Source of the DNA: an uncultured Clostridia bacterium
Lineage (GTDB): Bacteria; Bacillota; Clostridia; Oscillospirales; Ruminococcaceae
Assembly (NCBI GenBank): GCA_947625125.1
Contig: CANQNF010000018.1
Coordinates: 1-55,650 of the forward strand
Length of the DNA: 55,650 bases
Reading direction: 5' to 3'
The first letter of the stretch is position 1. Every line of letters begins with the position of its first letter. The notes beneath the pieces were generated by a model, which was not told where the DNA came from, did no database searches, and saw only the letters and a list, made by a program, of their open reading frames with translations. Shown piece by piece: positions 8,015-17,775 of this stretch. Made by a program: the position numbers and the translations under genes.

Positions 8015-8551
8015 TCATCCCGCGTTTGCGAGGCTTGCGTCGTCGATGCCCATTTCAAGGAGCCACTCGTCAAGGTTCTCGACGTCCTCCCAGACGCCCT
8101 CGGCGCTCTCCTCTTCCTCATCATCGCCGCCGCTGAACACAGGTATCTCCTCGGAAGCGGTGGTGGTCGTCGCGGGAGCCTTGGTTGCGTCCGCGGTCGT
8201 TGTGGCGGCCTCGGTCTTCTTGGCCTCGGTCTTAGAAGCTTCGGTCTTCTTTGTAGCAGTCGTCGCGGCCTCCGTCTTCTTGGCGGTCGTCGTTGCAGCG
8301 GCCTTTGTCTCCTCGGCAGTCGTGGTCGTTACCGCTTCGGTCGACGCTTCGGTATCGGTAGTCGTCGCGGCAGCAGTCGCCTCGGAAACGGTGGTGACGG
8401 CTTCGGGAGCGATCTCATCGGTCGCGGCGGTGGTGACTAAGGCCTCTGTCACATCCTGACTAACGGCGGGCTGCTCGCCCTCGGGACCCCCGCAGGCAGT
8501 CAGAGCGAGCGCAAATGCCGCCGCTAAAAATACTGCAAAAAATTTTTTCAA
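8015..8551 (-). CDS. Low-complexity Thr/Ala/Glu/Lys-rich lipoprotein
   Basis: This 178-aa lipoprotein starts at a TTG (8551-8549) with AAGGGGGAA upstream; starting there gives a textbook signal (KKFFAVFLAAAFALALTAC) with lipobox Cys at residue 20. The mature part is an extended linker of repeated TTT/KKTEA/ATTA units, then an acidic patch (GGDDEEEES) and a short C-terminal segment with tryptophans. The linker probably spans the cell wall. The function is unknown. It follows rpsT on the same strand after a terminator, so it likely has its own promoter. Confidence 0.75.
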   Translation of the reverse strand: MKKFFAVFLAAAFALALTACGGPEGEQPAVSQDVTEALVTTAATDEIAPEAVTTVSEATAAATTTDTEASTEAVTTTTAEETKAAATTTAKKTEAATTATKKTEASKTEAKKTEAATTTADATKAPATTTTASEEIPVFSGGDDEEEESAEGVWEDVENLDEWLLEMGIDDASLANAG

Positions 8552-8640
8552 ATCGGTTTCCCCCTTTTTTGCGATTCTCACGCGATATTTTTCCACGGTT
8601 CGGTAAAATTTATCCCCGCCGAAAAAAATACCGCCCTCAA

Positions 8641-8668
8641 TCAAAACTCCGCCGGTCAGCCGACGGAG
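8641..8668 (-). terminator. Terminator of rpsT
   Basis: On the minus strand, a stem of about 9 bp (8660-8668 with 8647-8655, one mismatch) is followed by a short U-run, directly after the rpsT stop. Confidence 0.7.
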
Positions 8669-8677
8669 CAGTCTTTA

Positions 8678-8923
8678 TCAGCCGTTGAGCTTTCTTGCAA
8701 GCTGCGACTTCTTTCTCGCGGCCGCGTTCTTGTGAAGAATTCCTTTCGCGCAAGCCTGATCGACTTTCTTGATAGCGGCTCTGACGGCGGCTTCCTTATC
8801 CGCGCCCTCGGCGGCGTCGGCCTTCTTGATGGAAGTCTTCAAAGCGCTCTTGACCATCTTGTTTCTCAGGGTCTTGGTCTTGATGACCTCTACTCTTTTC
8901 TTTGCGGACTTAATGTTCGCCAT
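8678..8923 (-). CDS. rpsT: 30S ribosomal protein S20
   Basis: This 81-aa, Lys/Arg/Ala-rich protein is S20 of the small ribosomal subunit, which binds 16S rRNA early in assembly. It begins [20 protein letters not shown], matching the family start, and carries the conserved [13 protein letters not shown] region near its end. AGGAGGTG precedes the ATG. It has a clean promoter (9035-9063) and its own terminator. The divergent neighbour is gpr, an arrangement common in Firmicutes. Confidence 0.97.
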   Translation of the reverse strand: MANIKSAKKRVEVIKTKTLRNKMVKSALKTSIKKADAAEGADKEAAVRAAIKKVDQACAKGILHKNAAARKKSQLARKLNG

Positions 8924-9034
8924 TAAGACACCTCCTTAATTTACCTTTCGGGTATGAATTTCACTTATTAGGATAAGCTAATTGCACGACTGAGAGGAAA
9001 TGCAAAAAGGCGTTATTCAACAAGTATCGGATAT

Positions 9035-9063
9035 ACTATAGCACTGTTTCGGGAAAAAAGCAA
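9035..9063 (-). promoter_or_regulatory. SigA promoter of rpsT
   Basis: On the minus strand, TTGCTT (9063-9058) and TATAGT (9040-9035) are spaced 17 nt. The leader to the rpsT start is about 105 nt, long enough for translational autoregulation, though I could not identify a specific structure. Confidence 0.7.
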
Positions 9064-9124
9064 GCCCTTTTTGAAAATTTTCTCATAAAATTTAAGAATT
9101 TTTTTATTTTCGGGAGGATATTTT

Positions 9125-9961
9125 ATGTACTCTGCTTTAAATCGGACCGACCTTGCGCTCGAAAGCGCGCAAAGCGTGCAGAACTCGTATGGGCTTCCAA
9201 AGGGCATTTTGCTCGACGAGAACGAGACGGACTGCTTCAAGACCTCGGACGTCAGGGTGCTGACCCGGGAGGCCTCGGATATTATCGGCAAGCCCGTGGG
9301 GAGATACCTGACTCTTGAGATGAATGCCCGGCCGGACTTCATGCCGGAAAATTTTGAGGAGTGCGTCAAAGAGCTGTCGGAAAAAATTTCCTCATTTTTG
9401 GGCGGCGCAAGGAGCGTTTTGGTTGCGGGACTCGGAAACACTTCCATCACCCCCGACAGTCTCGGGCCGAAAGTATTCTCAAAAATATTAGCGACCCGTC
9501 ACATACGCATAAACGCCCCCGAGCTTTTGGCGGACGGCATGGGCGAGGTCTCGGCTATAGCTCCCGGGGTAATGGGCCAGACCGGGATAGAGGCCTCCGA
9601 GATAATCAAGGCGGTATGCGAAAGCGTCAAGCCGGAGCTGGTAGTTGCGGTCGACGCGCTCGCCTGCTCGGATATACGGCACATCGGCAGGACCTTGCAG
9701 CTCACCGACAGCGGCATATCCCCGGGGAGCGGGGTCATGAACAAAAGAAAGGAGCTTTCGGAAAACTCTCTCGGGGTAAAATGTCTTGCCATCGGGCTTC
9801 CCACCGTGGCGGACGCCAAGTATGAGAGCGAGACGATGACCCTCACGCCGAGATCTGTGGACAAGATGATAGAGACGGCTTCGCTGATGATCTCCACGGC
9901 TCTGAACCGAAGCCTGCACCCCGGTCTTACGGCCGAAGAGATAGCGGCGCTCTGTCAATAA
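9125..9961 (+). CDS. gpr: Germination protease (GPR endopeptidase)
   Basis: This 278-aa protein is the spore protease that degrades small acid-soluble proteins at germination. Family features are visible: the N-terminal TDLALE segment, the VLVAGLGNTSITPDSLGPKV motif near residues 98-117, the GQTGIE region and VVAVDALACSDIRHIGRTLQ near 175-194. It is shorter than the Bacillus enzyme, within clostridial range. GGGAGG precedes the ATG. It is divergent from rpsT and presumably under forespore sigma control; no forespore promoter was clear to me. It is direct evidence of a spore former. Confidence 0.95.
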   Translation: MYSALNRTDLALESAQSVQNSYGLPKGILLDENETDCFKTSDVRVLTREASDIIGKPVGRYLTLEMNARPDFMPENFEECVKELSEKISSFLGGARSVLVAGLGNTSITPDSLGPKVFSKILATRHIRINAPELLADGMGEVSAIAPGVMGQTGIEASEIIKAVCESVKPELVVAVDALACSDIRHIGRTLQLTDSGISPGSGVMNKRKELSENSLGVKCLAIGLPTVADAKYESETMTLTPRSVDKMIETASLMISTALNRSLHPGLTAEEIAALCQ

Positions 9962-9995
9962 ATCATAATGAATAAAAAATTATGTAAAATAACAC

Positions 9996-10024
9996 TTGAC
10001 AAATCGGGAATATCGCGTTACTAT
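9996..10024 (+). promoter_or_regulatory. SigA promoter of acpP
   Basis: TTGACA (9996-10001) and TACTAT (10019-10024) are separated by 17 nt, about 60 nt before the acpP start. Confidence 0.75.
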
Positions 10025-10087
10025 ATATAGTTGAAACAGGGCGCTCGCGAAAACGGCGCCAAGGTATAAGACAGGAGGCTGACTTTA

Positions 10088-10315
10088 ATGGTATTTGAAA
10101 AGGTAAGAAAGATCATCGCGGAACAGCTTGATTTAGATATCGACAGCGTAACAAACGACTCAAACATCACCGACGACTTGGGAGCCGATTCCTTGGACGT
10201 AGTCGATCTTATCATGTCGTTTGAGGATGAGTTCGACGTCGAGATCCCCGACGAAGCCGTCGAAAACATCCACACCGTCGCCGATATCGTTAAGTATATC
10301 GAAGACAACCAGTAA
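10088..10315 (+). CDS. acpP: Acyl carrier protein
   Basis: This 75-aa acidic protein carries acyl chains for fatty acid synthesis. The attachment site for 4'-phosphopantetheine is the Ser in [12 protein letters not shown] (about residue 36), in the usual position at the start of helix II. AGGAGG precedes the ATG. It is a single-gene unit with its own promoter and terminator rather than part of a fab cluster. Confidence 0.96.
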   Translation: MVFEKVRKIIAEQLDLDIDSVTNDSNITDDLGADSLDVVDLIMSFEDEFDVEIPDEAVENIHTVADIVKYIEDNQ

Positions 10316-10328
10316 TTTACAGAAGCTT

Positions 10329-10360
10329 TCGCTCCCGCAAAACGGGGGCGAGATTTTTTT
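10329..10360 (+). terminator. Terminator of acpP
   Basis: A 9-bp stem (10329-10337 with 10343-10351, one G-U pair) has loop CAAAA and is followed by a T-run. Confidence 0.85.
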
Positions 10361-10979
10361 GGGGGGGATGGAGCGCCTACAAACGGCGCTTTTATGCTCG
10401 ACCGTCGGGAAAGCCGGCGCCGACTTGCGGCCGTAAGGCAGTGATTACATGTTGATTATAAATGCCTGATTGTATGTTGCGCGCTTTAGCGCTTTAAATC
10501 GATGCGCCCGTTAAATTAAGGCGAATGCCTCGGCAAAGGCGGCAGTTTGCAGAGCAAGCTCGGGACAAAGCCGAGGGAATTCTTATCAAGGGAGCGCCTC
10601 TCCCCCTCGCTCGCGAAAACTTAAGTGCGCCTCCACCGGCGCTCGCGACTCCTGCCGGATTCGCTCGCGCCGGGATTTGAGCGGACAGTTAGCTTTCGGG
10701 GAAACCCCCGGCGAGGGTTTCCCCGGCAAAAACAGTCCACCGGACTGTTTTTGCTCCCTTTCCTGCGCTCGCTATCGCTTATCCCTCGAGAACGCCTGCC
10801 GGCGTTCTCTCGGGGGATTTCGCAGCCTGCGGGCTGCGACGAGGGCTCCTCGCCCTCGACCTCGTGAGCCTTTTGAAAAAGGCTCAAGCGAAAACTTTTT
10901 AGTTTTTTCTCGCTTCGGGCTTGCGCATTGCCTCCCCTTTCCCTCACCAAAATTTTGCCGCCCTTTTTTTAAAAACCTC
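10361..10979. repeat. Intergenic hairpin array, copy A
   Basis: No gene here. From about 10559 the stretch is a succession of hairpins: 10559-10575, a 72-bp core at 10698-10769 holding two near-perfect hairpins, 10788-10809, 10820-10839 and others up to about 10950. The 72-bp core recurs exactly, inverted, at 17955-18026 after trpA; a second block (10816-10840) recurs inverted at 17877-17901 with one mismatch. Between these constant blocks the stems differ. Before 10559 there is only a weak palindromic sequence at 10479-10500. Confidence 0.85.
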
Positions 10980-11008
10980 TTGACAATCGCAAAATAAAGT
11001 AGTATACT
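10980..11008 (+). promoter_or_regulatory. SigA promoter of the trp operon
   Basis: TTGACA (10980-10985) and TATACT (11003-11008) have a 17-nt spacer and lie just upstream of the T-box leader. Confidence 0.85.
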
Positions 11009-11015
11009 GTTTTAA

Positions 11016-11283
11016 ACCGATGAGGCAGGAGTAAAAACGGCATAAGGTTTCAAAGAGAGCCCGGAACGGTGAAAGCCGGGTAAATGCTGGCCGTCATAAT
11101 GGTCTGCCGAGGGTGCGCGGAAAGGCAATAGCCGAGTATGACGCAACGCGGGGCTCGCGTTACAGGGTCGGGGGTATTTTAGTACCTCGCTGAGCGCGCC
11201 GATTTTCGGCGAATCAAGGTGGCAACGCGGATATTTTTAAGTATTCGTCCTTGGCAGTTTTTCTGCCGGGGACTTTTATTTAT
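11016..11283 (+). promoter_or_regulatory. Tryptophan T-box riboswitch
   Basis: The leader reads tRNA-Trp charging and controls the trp operon by antitermination. Stem I is closed by GGCAGG (11024-11029) pairing with TCTGCC (11103-11108); the specifier immediately before the 3' arm is UGG (11100-11102), the Trp codon. The conserved T-box element is AATCAAGGTGGCAACGCGG (11212-11230). CAAGG (11215-11219) can pair with CCTTG (11249-11253) as antiterminator; otherwise the terminator 11247-11257/11263-11273 followed by TTTTATTT forms. Uncharged tRNA-Trp should turn the operon on. Confidence 0.93.
11247..11281 (+). terminator. T-box-controlled terminator of the trp leader
   Basis: An 11-bp stem (11247-11257 with 11263-11273, including G-U pairs) is followed by TTTTATTT. 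It is mutually exclusive with the antiterminator. Confidence 0.85.
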
Positions 11284-11319
11284 GCAGACAGGCCCGCGGC
11301 ACACGAAAGGATGATAATA

Positions 11320-12795
11320 ATGAAACCTGCGCCGAGTCTTGAAGCAGTAAAGGAATTCGCCGCCTGCGGCAGCTACAAGGTCTGCCCCGTCGCAATAGAC
11401 CTTTTGTCCGACTCATTCACGCCCATAGAGGTGCTGAGAATTCTCAAAACCGTCTCCTCGCACTGCTATCTCTTGGAATCAATAGAAAGCCGTGAAAAGT
11501 GGGGCAGATACACTTTCTTGGGCTTTGAGCCGAAAATGGAGCTTACATACGAAAAGGGCGTTTTCTCTGCCGGTGATTTAAAAGTTAAGACCGACAACCC
11601 GGCAGGCTGCATAAGAAAAATTCTTGACGACTACAAAAGCCCGAAAATAGCCGGTCTCCCGCCTTTTACCGGGGGTCTTGTCGGCTACTTCGCATACGAT
11701 TATTTCGGAGACGTCGAGCCCGCCGCACACGTCGACGTCGCCGATGAGGACGATTTTCGCGACCTCGATTTGATGCTCTTTGACAGGGTCATCGCCTTTG
11801 ACAATTTCAAGCAGAAAATTATTCTCATAGTGAACATCCCGCTTGAAAACGTCGAGGAAAATTATGCTAAGGCAGTCAAGGAGCTATCCGATTTGGCGGA
11901 GCTTCTGACAAAAAAGCGGGGCGAGATCGTCTATGAAAGAGGCGGAAAGCTCACCGGAAAAGTCGAGCCGCTTTTTGACCGCGAGCAGTTCTGCAACATG
12001 GTTGAAAAGGCTAAGCATTATATCCGCGAGGGGGATATTTTCCAGATCGTCCTCTCAAACCGCTTAAGCGCGCCCTTTGAAGGCAGTCTTCTGAACACAT
12101 ACCGACTTCTTCGCACGATAAACCCCTCCCCCTACATGTTCTATCTCTGCGGGACCGACGTAGAGGTCGCGGGCGCTTCTCCCGAGACTCTTGTCAAGCT
12201 TGAAAACGGCGTTTTGCACACGTTCCCGCTTGCGGGCACGCGTCCCCGGGGAAAGACAGACGAGGAGGATATCGCCCTTGAAAAGGAGCTTTTGGCGGAT
12301 GAAAAGGAGCTTGCCGAGCACAACATGCTCGTAGACCTCGGGCGAAACGACTTGGGAAAAATTTCAAAATTCGGCAGCGTGAATGTCGAAAAATATCATT
12401 TGATCGAGAGATATTCCCACGTCATGCACATCGGCTCGACGGTCCGAGGAGAGATCGACTCGGAAAAATACGACGCGCTCGACGCCGTCGGAGCGGTCCT
12501 GCCGGCGGGGACTCTGTCCGGAGCGCCCAAAATAAGGGCATGCCGGCTCATCGGCGAGCTTGAAAACAACAAGCGGGGCATCTACGGCGGGGCTATCGGA
12601 TATATAGATTTCACCGGAAACCTGGACGTCTGCATAGCCATCCGGCTTGCATACAAAAAGAACGGAAAGGTGTTCGTGAGAGCGGGCGCAGGAATCGTCG
12701 CCGATTCGGTGCCCGAAAAGGAATACCAGGAATGCCTCAACAAGGCCGCAGCCGTTTTAAAGGCCCTCGAAGAGGCCGGAGAGGAGCTTTTATGA
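11320..12795 (+). CDS. trpE: Anthranilate synthase component I
   Basis: This 491-aa protein converts chorismate and ammonia to anthranilate as the large subunit with TrpG. The tryptophan feedback motif LLES is near residue 40, and the chorismate-binding core near 400-470 includes GTLSGAPKIRA and GGAIGYIDFTGNLD. The start at 11320 is chosen for its AAAGG about 10 nt upstream and because an upstream in-frame ATG (11251...) would lie in the terminator. It is the first gene of the trp operon; its stop overlaps the trpG start (ATGA). Confidence 0.97.
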   Translation: MKPAPSLEAVKEFAACGSYKVCPVAIDLLSDSFTPIEVLRILKTVSSHCYLLESIESREKWGRYTFLGFEPKMELTYEKGVFSAGDLKVKTDNPAGCIRKILDDYKSPKIAGLPPFTGGLVGYFAYDYFGDVEPAAHVDVADEDDFRDLDLMLFDRVIAFDNFKQKIILIVNIPLENVEENYAKAVKELSDLAELLTKKRGEIVYERGGKLTGKVEPLFDREQFCNMVEKAKHYIREGDIFQIVLSNRLSAPFEGSLLNTYRLLRTINPSPYMFYLCGTDVEVAGASPETLVKLENGVLHTFPLAGTRPRGKTDEEDIALEKELLADEKELAEHNMLVDLGRNDLGKISKFGSVNVEKYHLIERYSHVMHIGSTVRGEIDSEKYDALDAVGAVLPAGTLSGAPKIRACRLIGELENNKRGIYGGAIGYIDFTGNLDVCIAIRLAYKKNGKVFVRAGAGIVADSVPEKEYQECLNKAAAVLKALEEAGEELL

Positions 12796-13361
12796 TACTT
12801 CTTATAGATAATTACGACAGCTTTTCCTACAATCTATTCCAGATGATAGGCGAGATAGAGCCGGATATCAGGGTCATACGAAACGACGAAATGACTGTAA
12901 GCGAAATAGAGGCCCTGAACCCCTCCCGCATTATTCTATCCCCCGGCCCCGGCAGGCCCGAGGACGCAGGAGTCACGCAGGAAGTTGCGGCGACTGTATC
13001 AAAAAAGATACCCACGCTCGGGGTATGCCTCGGGCACCAGGCAATATGTCAGGCGTACGGAGCGACAGTCACATACGCTTCACGCCTCATGCACGGGAAG
13101 CAGTCGGAGGTTTCGCTGAATCTGTCCTGCCCGCTGTTCAAGGGGCTTCCCGGGAGGGTCACCGTCGCAAGATACCATTCTTTGGCCGCCGACCCGAAAA
13201 CGATACCGCAGTGCTTAAAAGTCGTCGCGATGACCGACGAGAGCGAGATTATGGCGGTGCAGCACCGCGATTACCCGATTTACGGCGTGCAGTTCCATCC
13301 CGAGAGCATAATGACCCCCGAGGGCAAGGATATGCTTAAAAACTTTATTTTCGGTATTTGA
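12792..13361 (+). CDS. trpG: Anthranilate synthase component II (glutamine amidotransferase)
   Basis: This 189-aa class I glutamine amidotransferase supplies ammonia to TrpE. It starts MILLIDNYDSFSYNL; the nucleophile is in GVCLGHQAI near residue 78, and the His/Glu pair in VQFHPESI near 170. The ATG overlaps the trpE stop by ATGA with GAGGAG upstream, indicating translational coupling. It is not fused to TrpD. Confidence 0.97.
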   Translation: MILLIDNYDSFSYNLFQMIGEIEPDIRVIRNDEMTVSEIEALNPSRIILSPGPGRPEDAGVTQEVAATVSKKIPTLGVCLGHQAICQAYGATVTYASRLMHGKQSEVSLNLSCPLFKGLPGRVTVARYHSLAADPKTIPQCLKVVAMTDESEIMAVQHRDYPIYGVQFHPESIMTPEGKDMLKNFIFGI

Positions 13362-13390
13362 TTTTTTATAATATTTAAGGAGGATATATC

Positions 13391-14407
13391 ATGATAAAAG
13401 AAGCAATCGCAAAAATCGTCAACAAGGAAGACCTCAGCTACGACGAGGCCTATCAGGTCATGTCCGAGATAATGTCCGGCGAGACTACGCCTACCCAGAA
13501 CGCCGCGTTCTTGGCCGCTCTGTCGACGAAGAGCACCAAGTCCGAGACCATCGACGAGATTTCCGGCTGCGCAGCCGCAATGCGCTCCAAGGCGCTTGCC
13601 GTTCATCCGTCAATGCCTACGCTTGAAATCGTCGGCACGGGCGGAGACAACGCAGGCTCCATAAACATCTCCACCACCGCCGCCATCATAACGGCAGCGG
13701 CCGGCATTCCCGTCTCCAAGCACGGCAACCGCGCCGCCAGCTCGAAATGCGGAGCCGCCGACTGTCTGGAAGCTTTGGGCGTGAACATCGACTTAGAGCC
13801 CGAAAAGTGCGAAAAAATGCTCGAGGACGTGGGTATCTGCTTCTTCTTTGCACAGAAGTACCATCCGTCGATGAAATACGTCGGGGCAATACGCCGAGAG
13901 CTCGGCTTCAGGACCGTCTTTAACATCTTAGGCCCTCTCACCAACCCTGCAAGCCCGAAGATCCAGCTTCTCGGCGTTTACGACGGCAGCCTCTGCGAAC
14001 CTCTTGCAAAGGTCCTTATGAGCCTTGGCGTTGAGAGGGGCATGGTAGTTTACGGGCAGGATAAGCTTGATGAAATTTCTCTCAGCAGCCCCACCACCGT
14101 CTGCGAATTCAAGGGGGATATGTATAAGACCTATGAAATAAGACCCGAGGACTTCGGGTTCACGACCTGCAAAAAATCGGACCTCGTGGGAGGCACTCCC
14201 GCCGAGAACGCCGCAATCACAAGGGCTATACTCAGCGGCTCCATCAAGGGTGCAAAGCGCGACGCCGTGATGATGAACGCGGGCGCGGCAATATATCTCG
14301 GCGGCAAGGCAGAAACGATGGCCGAGGGAATAAAACTCGCCGAAAAGCTCGTCGATTCGGGAGAAGCGATGAAAAAGCTTGAGCAGTTTGCGGCGGCTTC
14401 AAAATGA
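13391..14407 (+). CDS. trpD: Anthranilate phosphoribosyltransferase
   Basis: This 338-aa enzyme transfers phosphoribose from PRPP to anthranilate. The PRPP-binding glycine motif [15 protein letters not shown] lies near residues 79-93, with [15 protein letters not shown] and the metal-binding DE in [11 protein letters not shown] further on. GGAGGATAT precedes the ATG. It overlaps trpC by ATGA. Confidence 0.97.
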   Translation: MIKEAIAKIVNKEDLSYDEAYQVMSEIMSGETTPTQNAAFLAALSTKSTKSETIDEISGCAAAMRSKALAVHPSMPTLEIVGTGGDNAGSINISTTAAIITAAAGIPVSKHGNRAASSKCGAADCLEALGVNIDLEPEKCEKMLEDVGICFFFAQKYHPSMKYVGAIRRELGFRTVFNILGPLTNPASPKIQLLGVYDGSLCEPLAKVLMSLGVERGMVVYGQDKLDEISLSSPTTVCEFKGDMYKTYEIRPEDFGFTTCKKSDLVGGTPAENAAITRAILSGSIKGAKRDAVMMNAGAAIYLGGKAETMAEGIKLAEKLVDSGEAMKKLEQFAAASK

Positions 14408-15189
14408 GCGATATTTTAGAGATTCTTGCCGCCTCCGCCTTAAAGCGCGTTGAGGAAAACAGAAAAGCCGTCCCCGACTCGGAAATAATTTTACAGGCCG
14501 AGAGCATGCCGAGGCTTGATTTCGGGTTTGAAAAGGCCCTTAAAAAGCAGGATATCGCGTTCATCTGCGAATGTAAAAAGGCGTCGCCGTCTAAGGGCGT
14601 TATCGCCGAGGACTTTCCTTACATGCAGATAGCCAAAGATTACGAAAAAGCCGGCGCCGACTGCATATCGGTGCTCACGGAGCCTACGAAGTTTTTGGGG
14701 CAGGATAAATACTTAAAGGAAATCGCAGAAGCGGTGAATATACCCTGCATAAGAAAAGACTTCACGGTCGATTCGAGGATGATCTATGAAGCACGAATTT
14801 TGGGCGCGCAGGCGGTGCTTCTGATATGCTCGATACTGACAAAAGAGCAGATAAGGGAGTATATAAAGATATGCGACGGCCTCGGGCTCTCGGCGCTCGT
14901 CGAGGCGCACGACGAAAAGGAAATTGAGTCGGCTTTGGAGTGCGGGGCTCGGGTCCTGGGCGTGAACAACCGAAATCTTCGGGACTTCTCCGTCGACGTT
15001 TCTAACAGCCGCAGGCTCCGTCAGCTCGTCCCGAAAGACAGGGTATTCGTGTCGGAGAGCGGCGTAAAGACCGCCGAGGATATAAACATTCTTCGCGAAA
15101 CGGGGGTCGACGCGGTGCTTATAGGGGAGACTCTTATGAGGGCCGGGGACAGGACTGCGAAGCTTCGGGAGCTTAAAGGCCATGACTAA
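14404..15189 (+). CDS. trpC: Indole-3-glycerol phosphate synthase
   Basis: This 261-aa TIM-barrel enzyme closes the indole ring from carboxyphenylaminodeoxyribulose phosphate. The catalytic strand [13 protein letters not shown] is near residues 50-62, LGVNNRNL near 185, and FVSESGVKT near 218. It overlaps trpD by 4 nt and trpF by 8 nt, so translation is tightly coupled. Confidence 0.97.
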   Translation: MSDILEILAASALKRVEENRKAVPDSEIILQAESMPRLDFGFEKALKKQDIAFICECKKASPSKGVIAEDFPYMQIAKDYEKAGADCISVLTEPTKFLGQDKYLKEIAEAVNIPCIRKDFTVDSRMIYEARILGAQAVLLICSILTKEQIREYIKICDGLGLSALVEAHDEKEIESALECGARVLGVNNRNLRDFSVDVSNSRRLRQLVPKDRVFVSESGVKTAEDINILRETGVDAVLIGETLMRAGDRTAKLRELKGHD

Positions 15190-15778
15190 GATAAAATTCT
15201 GCGGATTAAGACTTAAAAACGACGTCCTGCTCGCAAACGAGATAAAGCCGGATTTTGCGGGGTTTATCCTTTCAGACAGGTTTTGGCGCTTCGCAGAGGA
15301 TTTTAAGCTCATACGCCCCATGCTCGATAAAAACATCATGGCCGTCGGGGTGTTTGTGGATAACCCGCCGGACGAGGTCATAAAGTATGTAAAAAGCGGG
15401 ATGATAGACTATGCTCAGCTGCACGGCCGCGAGGACGAGGACTATATAAAACGGGTCCGGGACTCCGGCGGCAGGGTCATCAAGGCGTTTAAAATCGAGA
15501 CTGCCGATGATCTTGAAAGGGCATACCTCTCCCCTGCCGACTTGGTGCTTTTGGACTCGGGCACGGGCACCGGCGTATCCTTTGACTGGTCGCTTATAAA
15601 AAGCTTCGGCAGGGACTACATCCTTGCCGGCGGGCTTGACCCAGAAAACGCTGAGGAAGCCGTCAGGAGGCTTCGGCCCTATGCCGTCGACGTGAGTTCG
15701 GGCATAGAGACCGACAGGGTCAAGGACGGCGATAAGATGAGAAAATTTGCGGAAAATGTAAGAAATATCACAATATAA
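15182..15778 (+). CDS. trpF: Phosphoribosylanthranilate isomerase
   Basis: This 198-aa TIM-barrel enzyme isomerises phosphoribosylanthranilate. The start TKIKFCGLR contains the catalytic Cys; [23 protein letters not shown] and [13 protein letters not shown] follow in the family order, ending with VDVSSGIE. The canonical KICG is KFCG here. Confidence 0.95.
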   Translation: MTKIKFCGLRLKNDVLLANEIKPDFAGFILSDRFWRFAEDFKLIRPMLDKNIMAVGVFVDNPPDEVIKYVKSGMIDYAQLHGREDEDYIKRVRDSGGRVIKAFKIETADDLERAYLSPADLVLLDSGTGTGVSFDWSLIKSFGRDYILAGGLDPENAEEAVRRLRPYAVDVSSGIETDRVKDGDKMRKFAENVRNITI

Positions 15779-15792
15779 AAGGAGAAGAAACT

Positions 15793-16983
15793 ATGTCAGA
15801 AAAACGCGGGCGCTTCGGGATACACGGCGGACAGTACATCCCAGAAACGCTTATGAACGCTGTGAACGAGCTCAAGGCGGCCTATAACCGTTATAAGGAC
15901 GACCCCGAATTCAACGCGGAGCTTAAGGACCTTTTGAACAACTATGCAAACCGTCCGTCGATGCTCTACTATGCCGAAAAGATGACCAAAGATTTGGGCG
16001 GAGCGAAAATCTATCTCAAGCGCGAGGACCTGAACCACACCGGCGCTCACAAGATAAATAACGTTTTGGGGCAGGCGCTGCTGGCCAAAAAGATGGGCAA
16101 GACAAGGCTCATCGCCGAAACCGGCGCAGGTCAGCACGGCGTCGCTACGGCAACTGCGGCGGCGCTCTTCGGGATGGAGTGCGTGGTGTTCATGGGCGAG
16201 GAGGACACCAAAAGACAGGCTCTCAACGTCTACAGGATGAAGCTTTTGGGTTCGGATGTCGTTCCCGTCAAATCGGGCACGGCTACCCTTAAGGACGCCG
16301 TAAACGAGGCCATGCGCGAATGGACGAAGAGAATCAAGGACACGCACTACTGCCTCGGGTCCTGCATGGGACCCCACCCGTTCCCGACGATAGTAAGAGA
16401 TTTCCAGTCGGTCATCTCCAAGGAGATAAAGGAGCAGTGCCTCGAAAAAGAGGGCAAGCTCCCCGACGTGGTCATGGCGTGCGTGGGCGGCGGCTCGAAC
16501 GCTATCGGCGCGTTCTATAACTTTATAAACGACCCGTCGGTGCAGCTTATAGGCTGCGAGGCCGCGGGCAGAGGAATAGATACCTTTGAGACTGCCGCAA
16601 CCATCGCGACGGGCAAACTCGGAATTTTCCACGGCATGAAATCCTACTTCTGCCAGGACGAATTCGGACAGATAGCTCCCGTGTATTCAATTTCGGCAGG
16701 GCTTGACTACCCGGGCGTGGGGCCGGAGCATGCCAATCTTCACGATATAGGCAGGGCTCAGTATGTCGCAATTACCGACGACGAGGCCGTGAACGCCTTT
16801 GAGTATCTCTCAAAGACCGAGGGCGTAATACCCGCCATCGAGTCCGCGCATGCCGTAGCTTACGCCATGAAGCTTGCGCCTACAATGCCCAAGGACAAGA
16901 TTATCGTCGTCAACCTTTCGGGCAGGGGCGACAAGGATGTTGCGGCTATCGCGAGATACAGAGGGGAGGATATATATGAGTAA
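15793..16983 (+). CDS. trpB: Tryptophan synthase beta chain
   Basis: This 396-aa PLP enzyme joins indole and serine. The PLP lysine is in [11 protein letters not shown] near residue 87; the GGGSNAIG phosphate loop lies near 233-240 and [12 protein letters not shown] near 110. It is the TrpB1 type that pairs with TrpA, encoded next. AAAAGGAG precedes the ATG. The last codons overlap the trpA start by 8 nt. Confidence 0.98.
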   Translation: MSEKRGRFGIHGGQYIPETLMNAVNELKAAYNRYKDDPEFNAELKDLLNNYANRPSMLYYAEKMTKDLGGAKIYLKREDLNHTGAHKINNVLGQALLAKKMGKTRLIAETGAGQHGVATATAAALFGMECVVFMGEEDTKRQALNVYRMKLLGSDVVPVKSGTATLKDAVNEAMREWTKRIKDTHYCLGSCMGPHPFPTIVRDFQSVISKEIKEQCLEKEGKLPDVVMACVGGGSNAIGAFYNFINDPSVQLIGCEAAGRGIDTFETAATIATGKLGIFHGMKSYFCQDEFGQIAPVYSISAGLDYPGVGPEHANLHDIGRAQYVAITDDEAVNAFEYLSKTEGVIPAIESAHAVAYAMKLAPTMPKDKIIVVNLSGRGDKDVAAIARYRGEDIYE

Positions 16984-17743
16984 TATCAAAAAAGCTTTCG
17001 ATCACGGAAAGGCGTTTATTCCTTTCTTTACCTGCGGCTATCCCGATATTGAAACGTCGATGGAGCTGGTGCGGACCGCTGCCGAAAACGGCGCGGATTT
17101 AATTGAACTGGGCATTCCTTTTTCAGACCCTACCGCCGAGGGCCCGGTCATTCAGATATCGAGCTTAAAGGCCCTTGAAAACGGCGTTAAGACGGACAAG
17201 GTCTTTGAGATGGTGAGGGAACTCAGGCGCGATATAAAAATCCCCATGGTGTTTATGACGTATGCAAACGTCGTGTTTTCGTACGGCTCGGAAAGGTTTA
17301 TTTCGGCATGCAGCGAGATGGGGATAGACGGGCTGATACTGCCGGATATTCCGTATGAGGAGAGGGACGAGTTTTTGGAGTTATGCCATAAATACGACGT
17401 AGATTTGATTTCATTCGTCGCGCCCACGTCGGAAAACCGCATTGCGATGATAGCGAAGTCTGCGGAGGGGTTTATCTACATAGTTTCCAGCCTCGGAGTC
17501 ACGGGCGAGAGAAAGGAAATCACCACCAATATTGCGGATATCGTGAGCGTGATAAGGGAGAACACCGAGGTGCCGTGCGCGGTAGGATTCGGCATTTCAA
17601 GTCCCGAGCAAGCGAGGGAGATGGCGGAGCTGTCGGACGGAGCGATTGTAGGTTCGGCGCTGATAAGGATCGTCGAGGAGGGCGGCGACGGGGTCGTCGA
17701 AAAGGTCGGGAAGCTTGTAAGAGCGATGAAAGAGGCGCTGTAA
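16976..17743 (+). CDS. trpA: Tryptophan synthase alpha chain
   Basis: This 255-aa TIM-barrel subunit cleaves indole-3-glycerol phosphate and feeds indole to Trp[21 protein letters not shown] carries the catalytic Glu and Asp near residues 44 and 55; [10 protein letters not shown] and [11 protein letters not shown] follow. The start at 16976 overlaps trpB and is preceded by GGGGAGG. It is the last gene of the operon; a hairpin array follows. Confidence 0.97.
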   Translation: MSNIKKAFDHGKAFIPFFTCGYPDIETSMELVRTAAENGADLIELGIPFSDPTAEGPVIQISSLKALENGVKTDKVFEMVRELRRDIKIPMVFMTYANVVFSYGSERFISACSEMGIDGLILPDIPYEERDEFLELCHKYDVDLISFVAPTSENRIAMIAKSAEGFIYIVSSLGVTGERKEITTNIADIVSVIRENTEVPCAVGFGISSPEQAREMAELSDGAIVGSALIRIVEEGGDGVVEKVGKLVRAMKEAL

Positions 17744-17775
17744 AAGTTTAATCAAAGGTAGGACAATAATAAAAG

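Noticed and set aside
15796-16632. A 278-codon minus-strand frame
   Set aside because: It lies wholly opposite trpB, which is certain; no ribosome binding site or family match.
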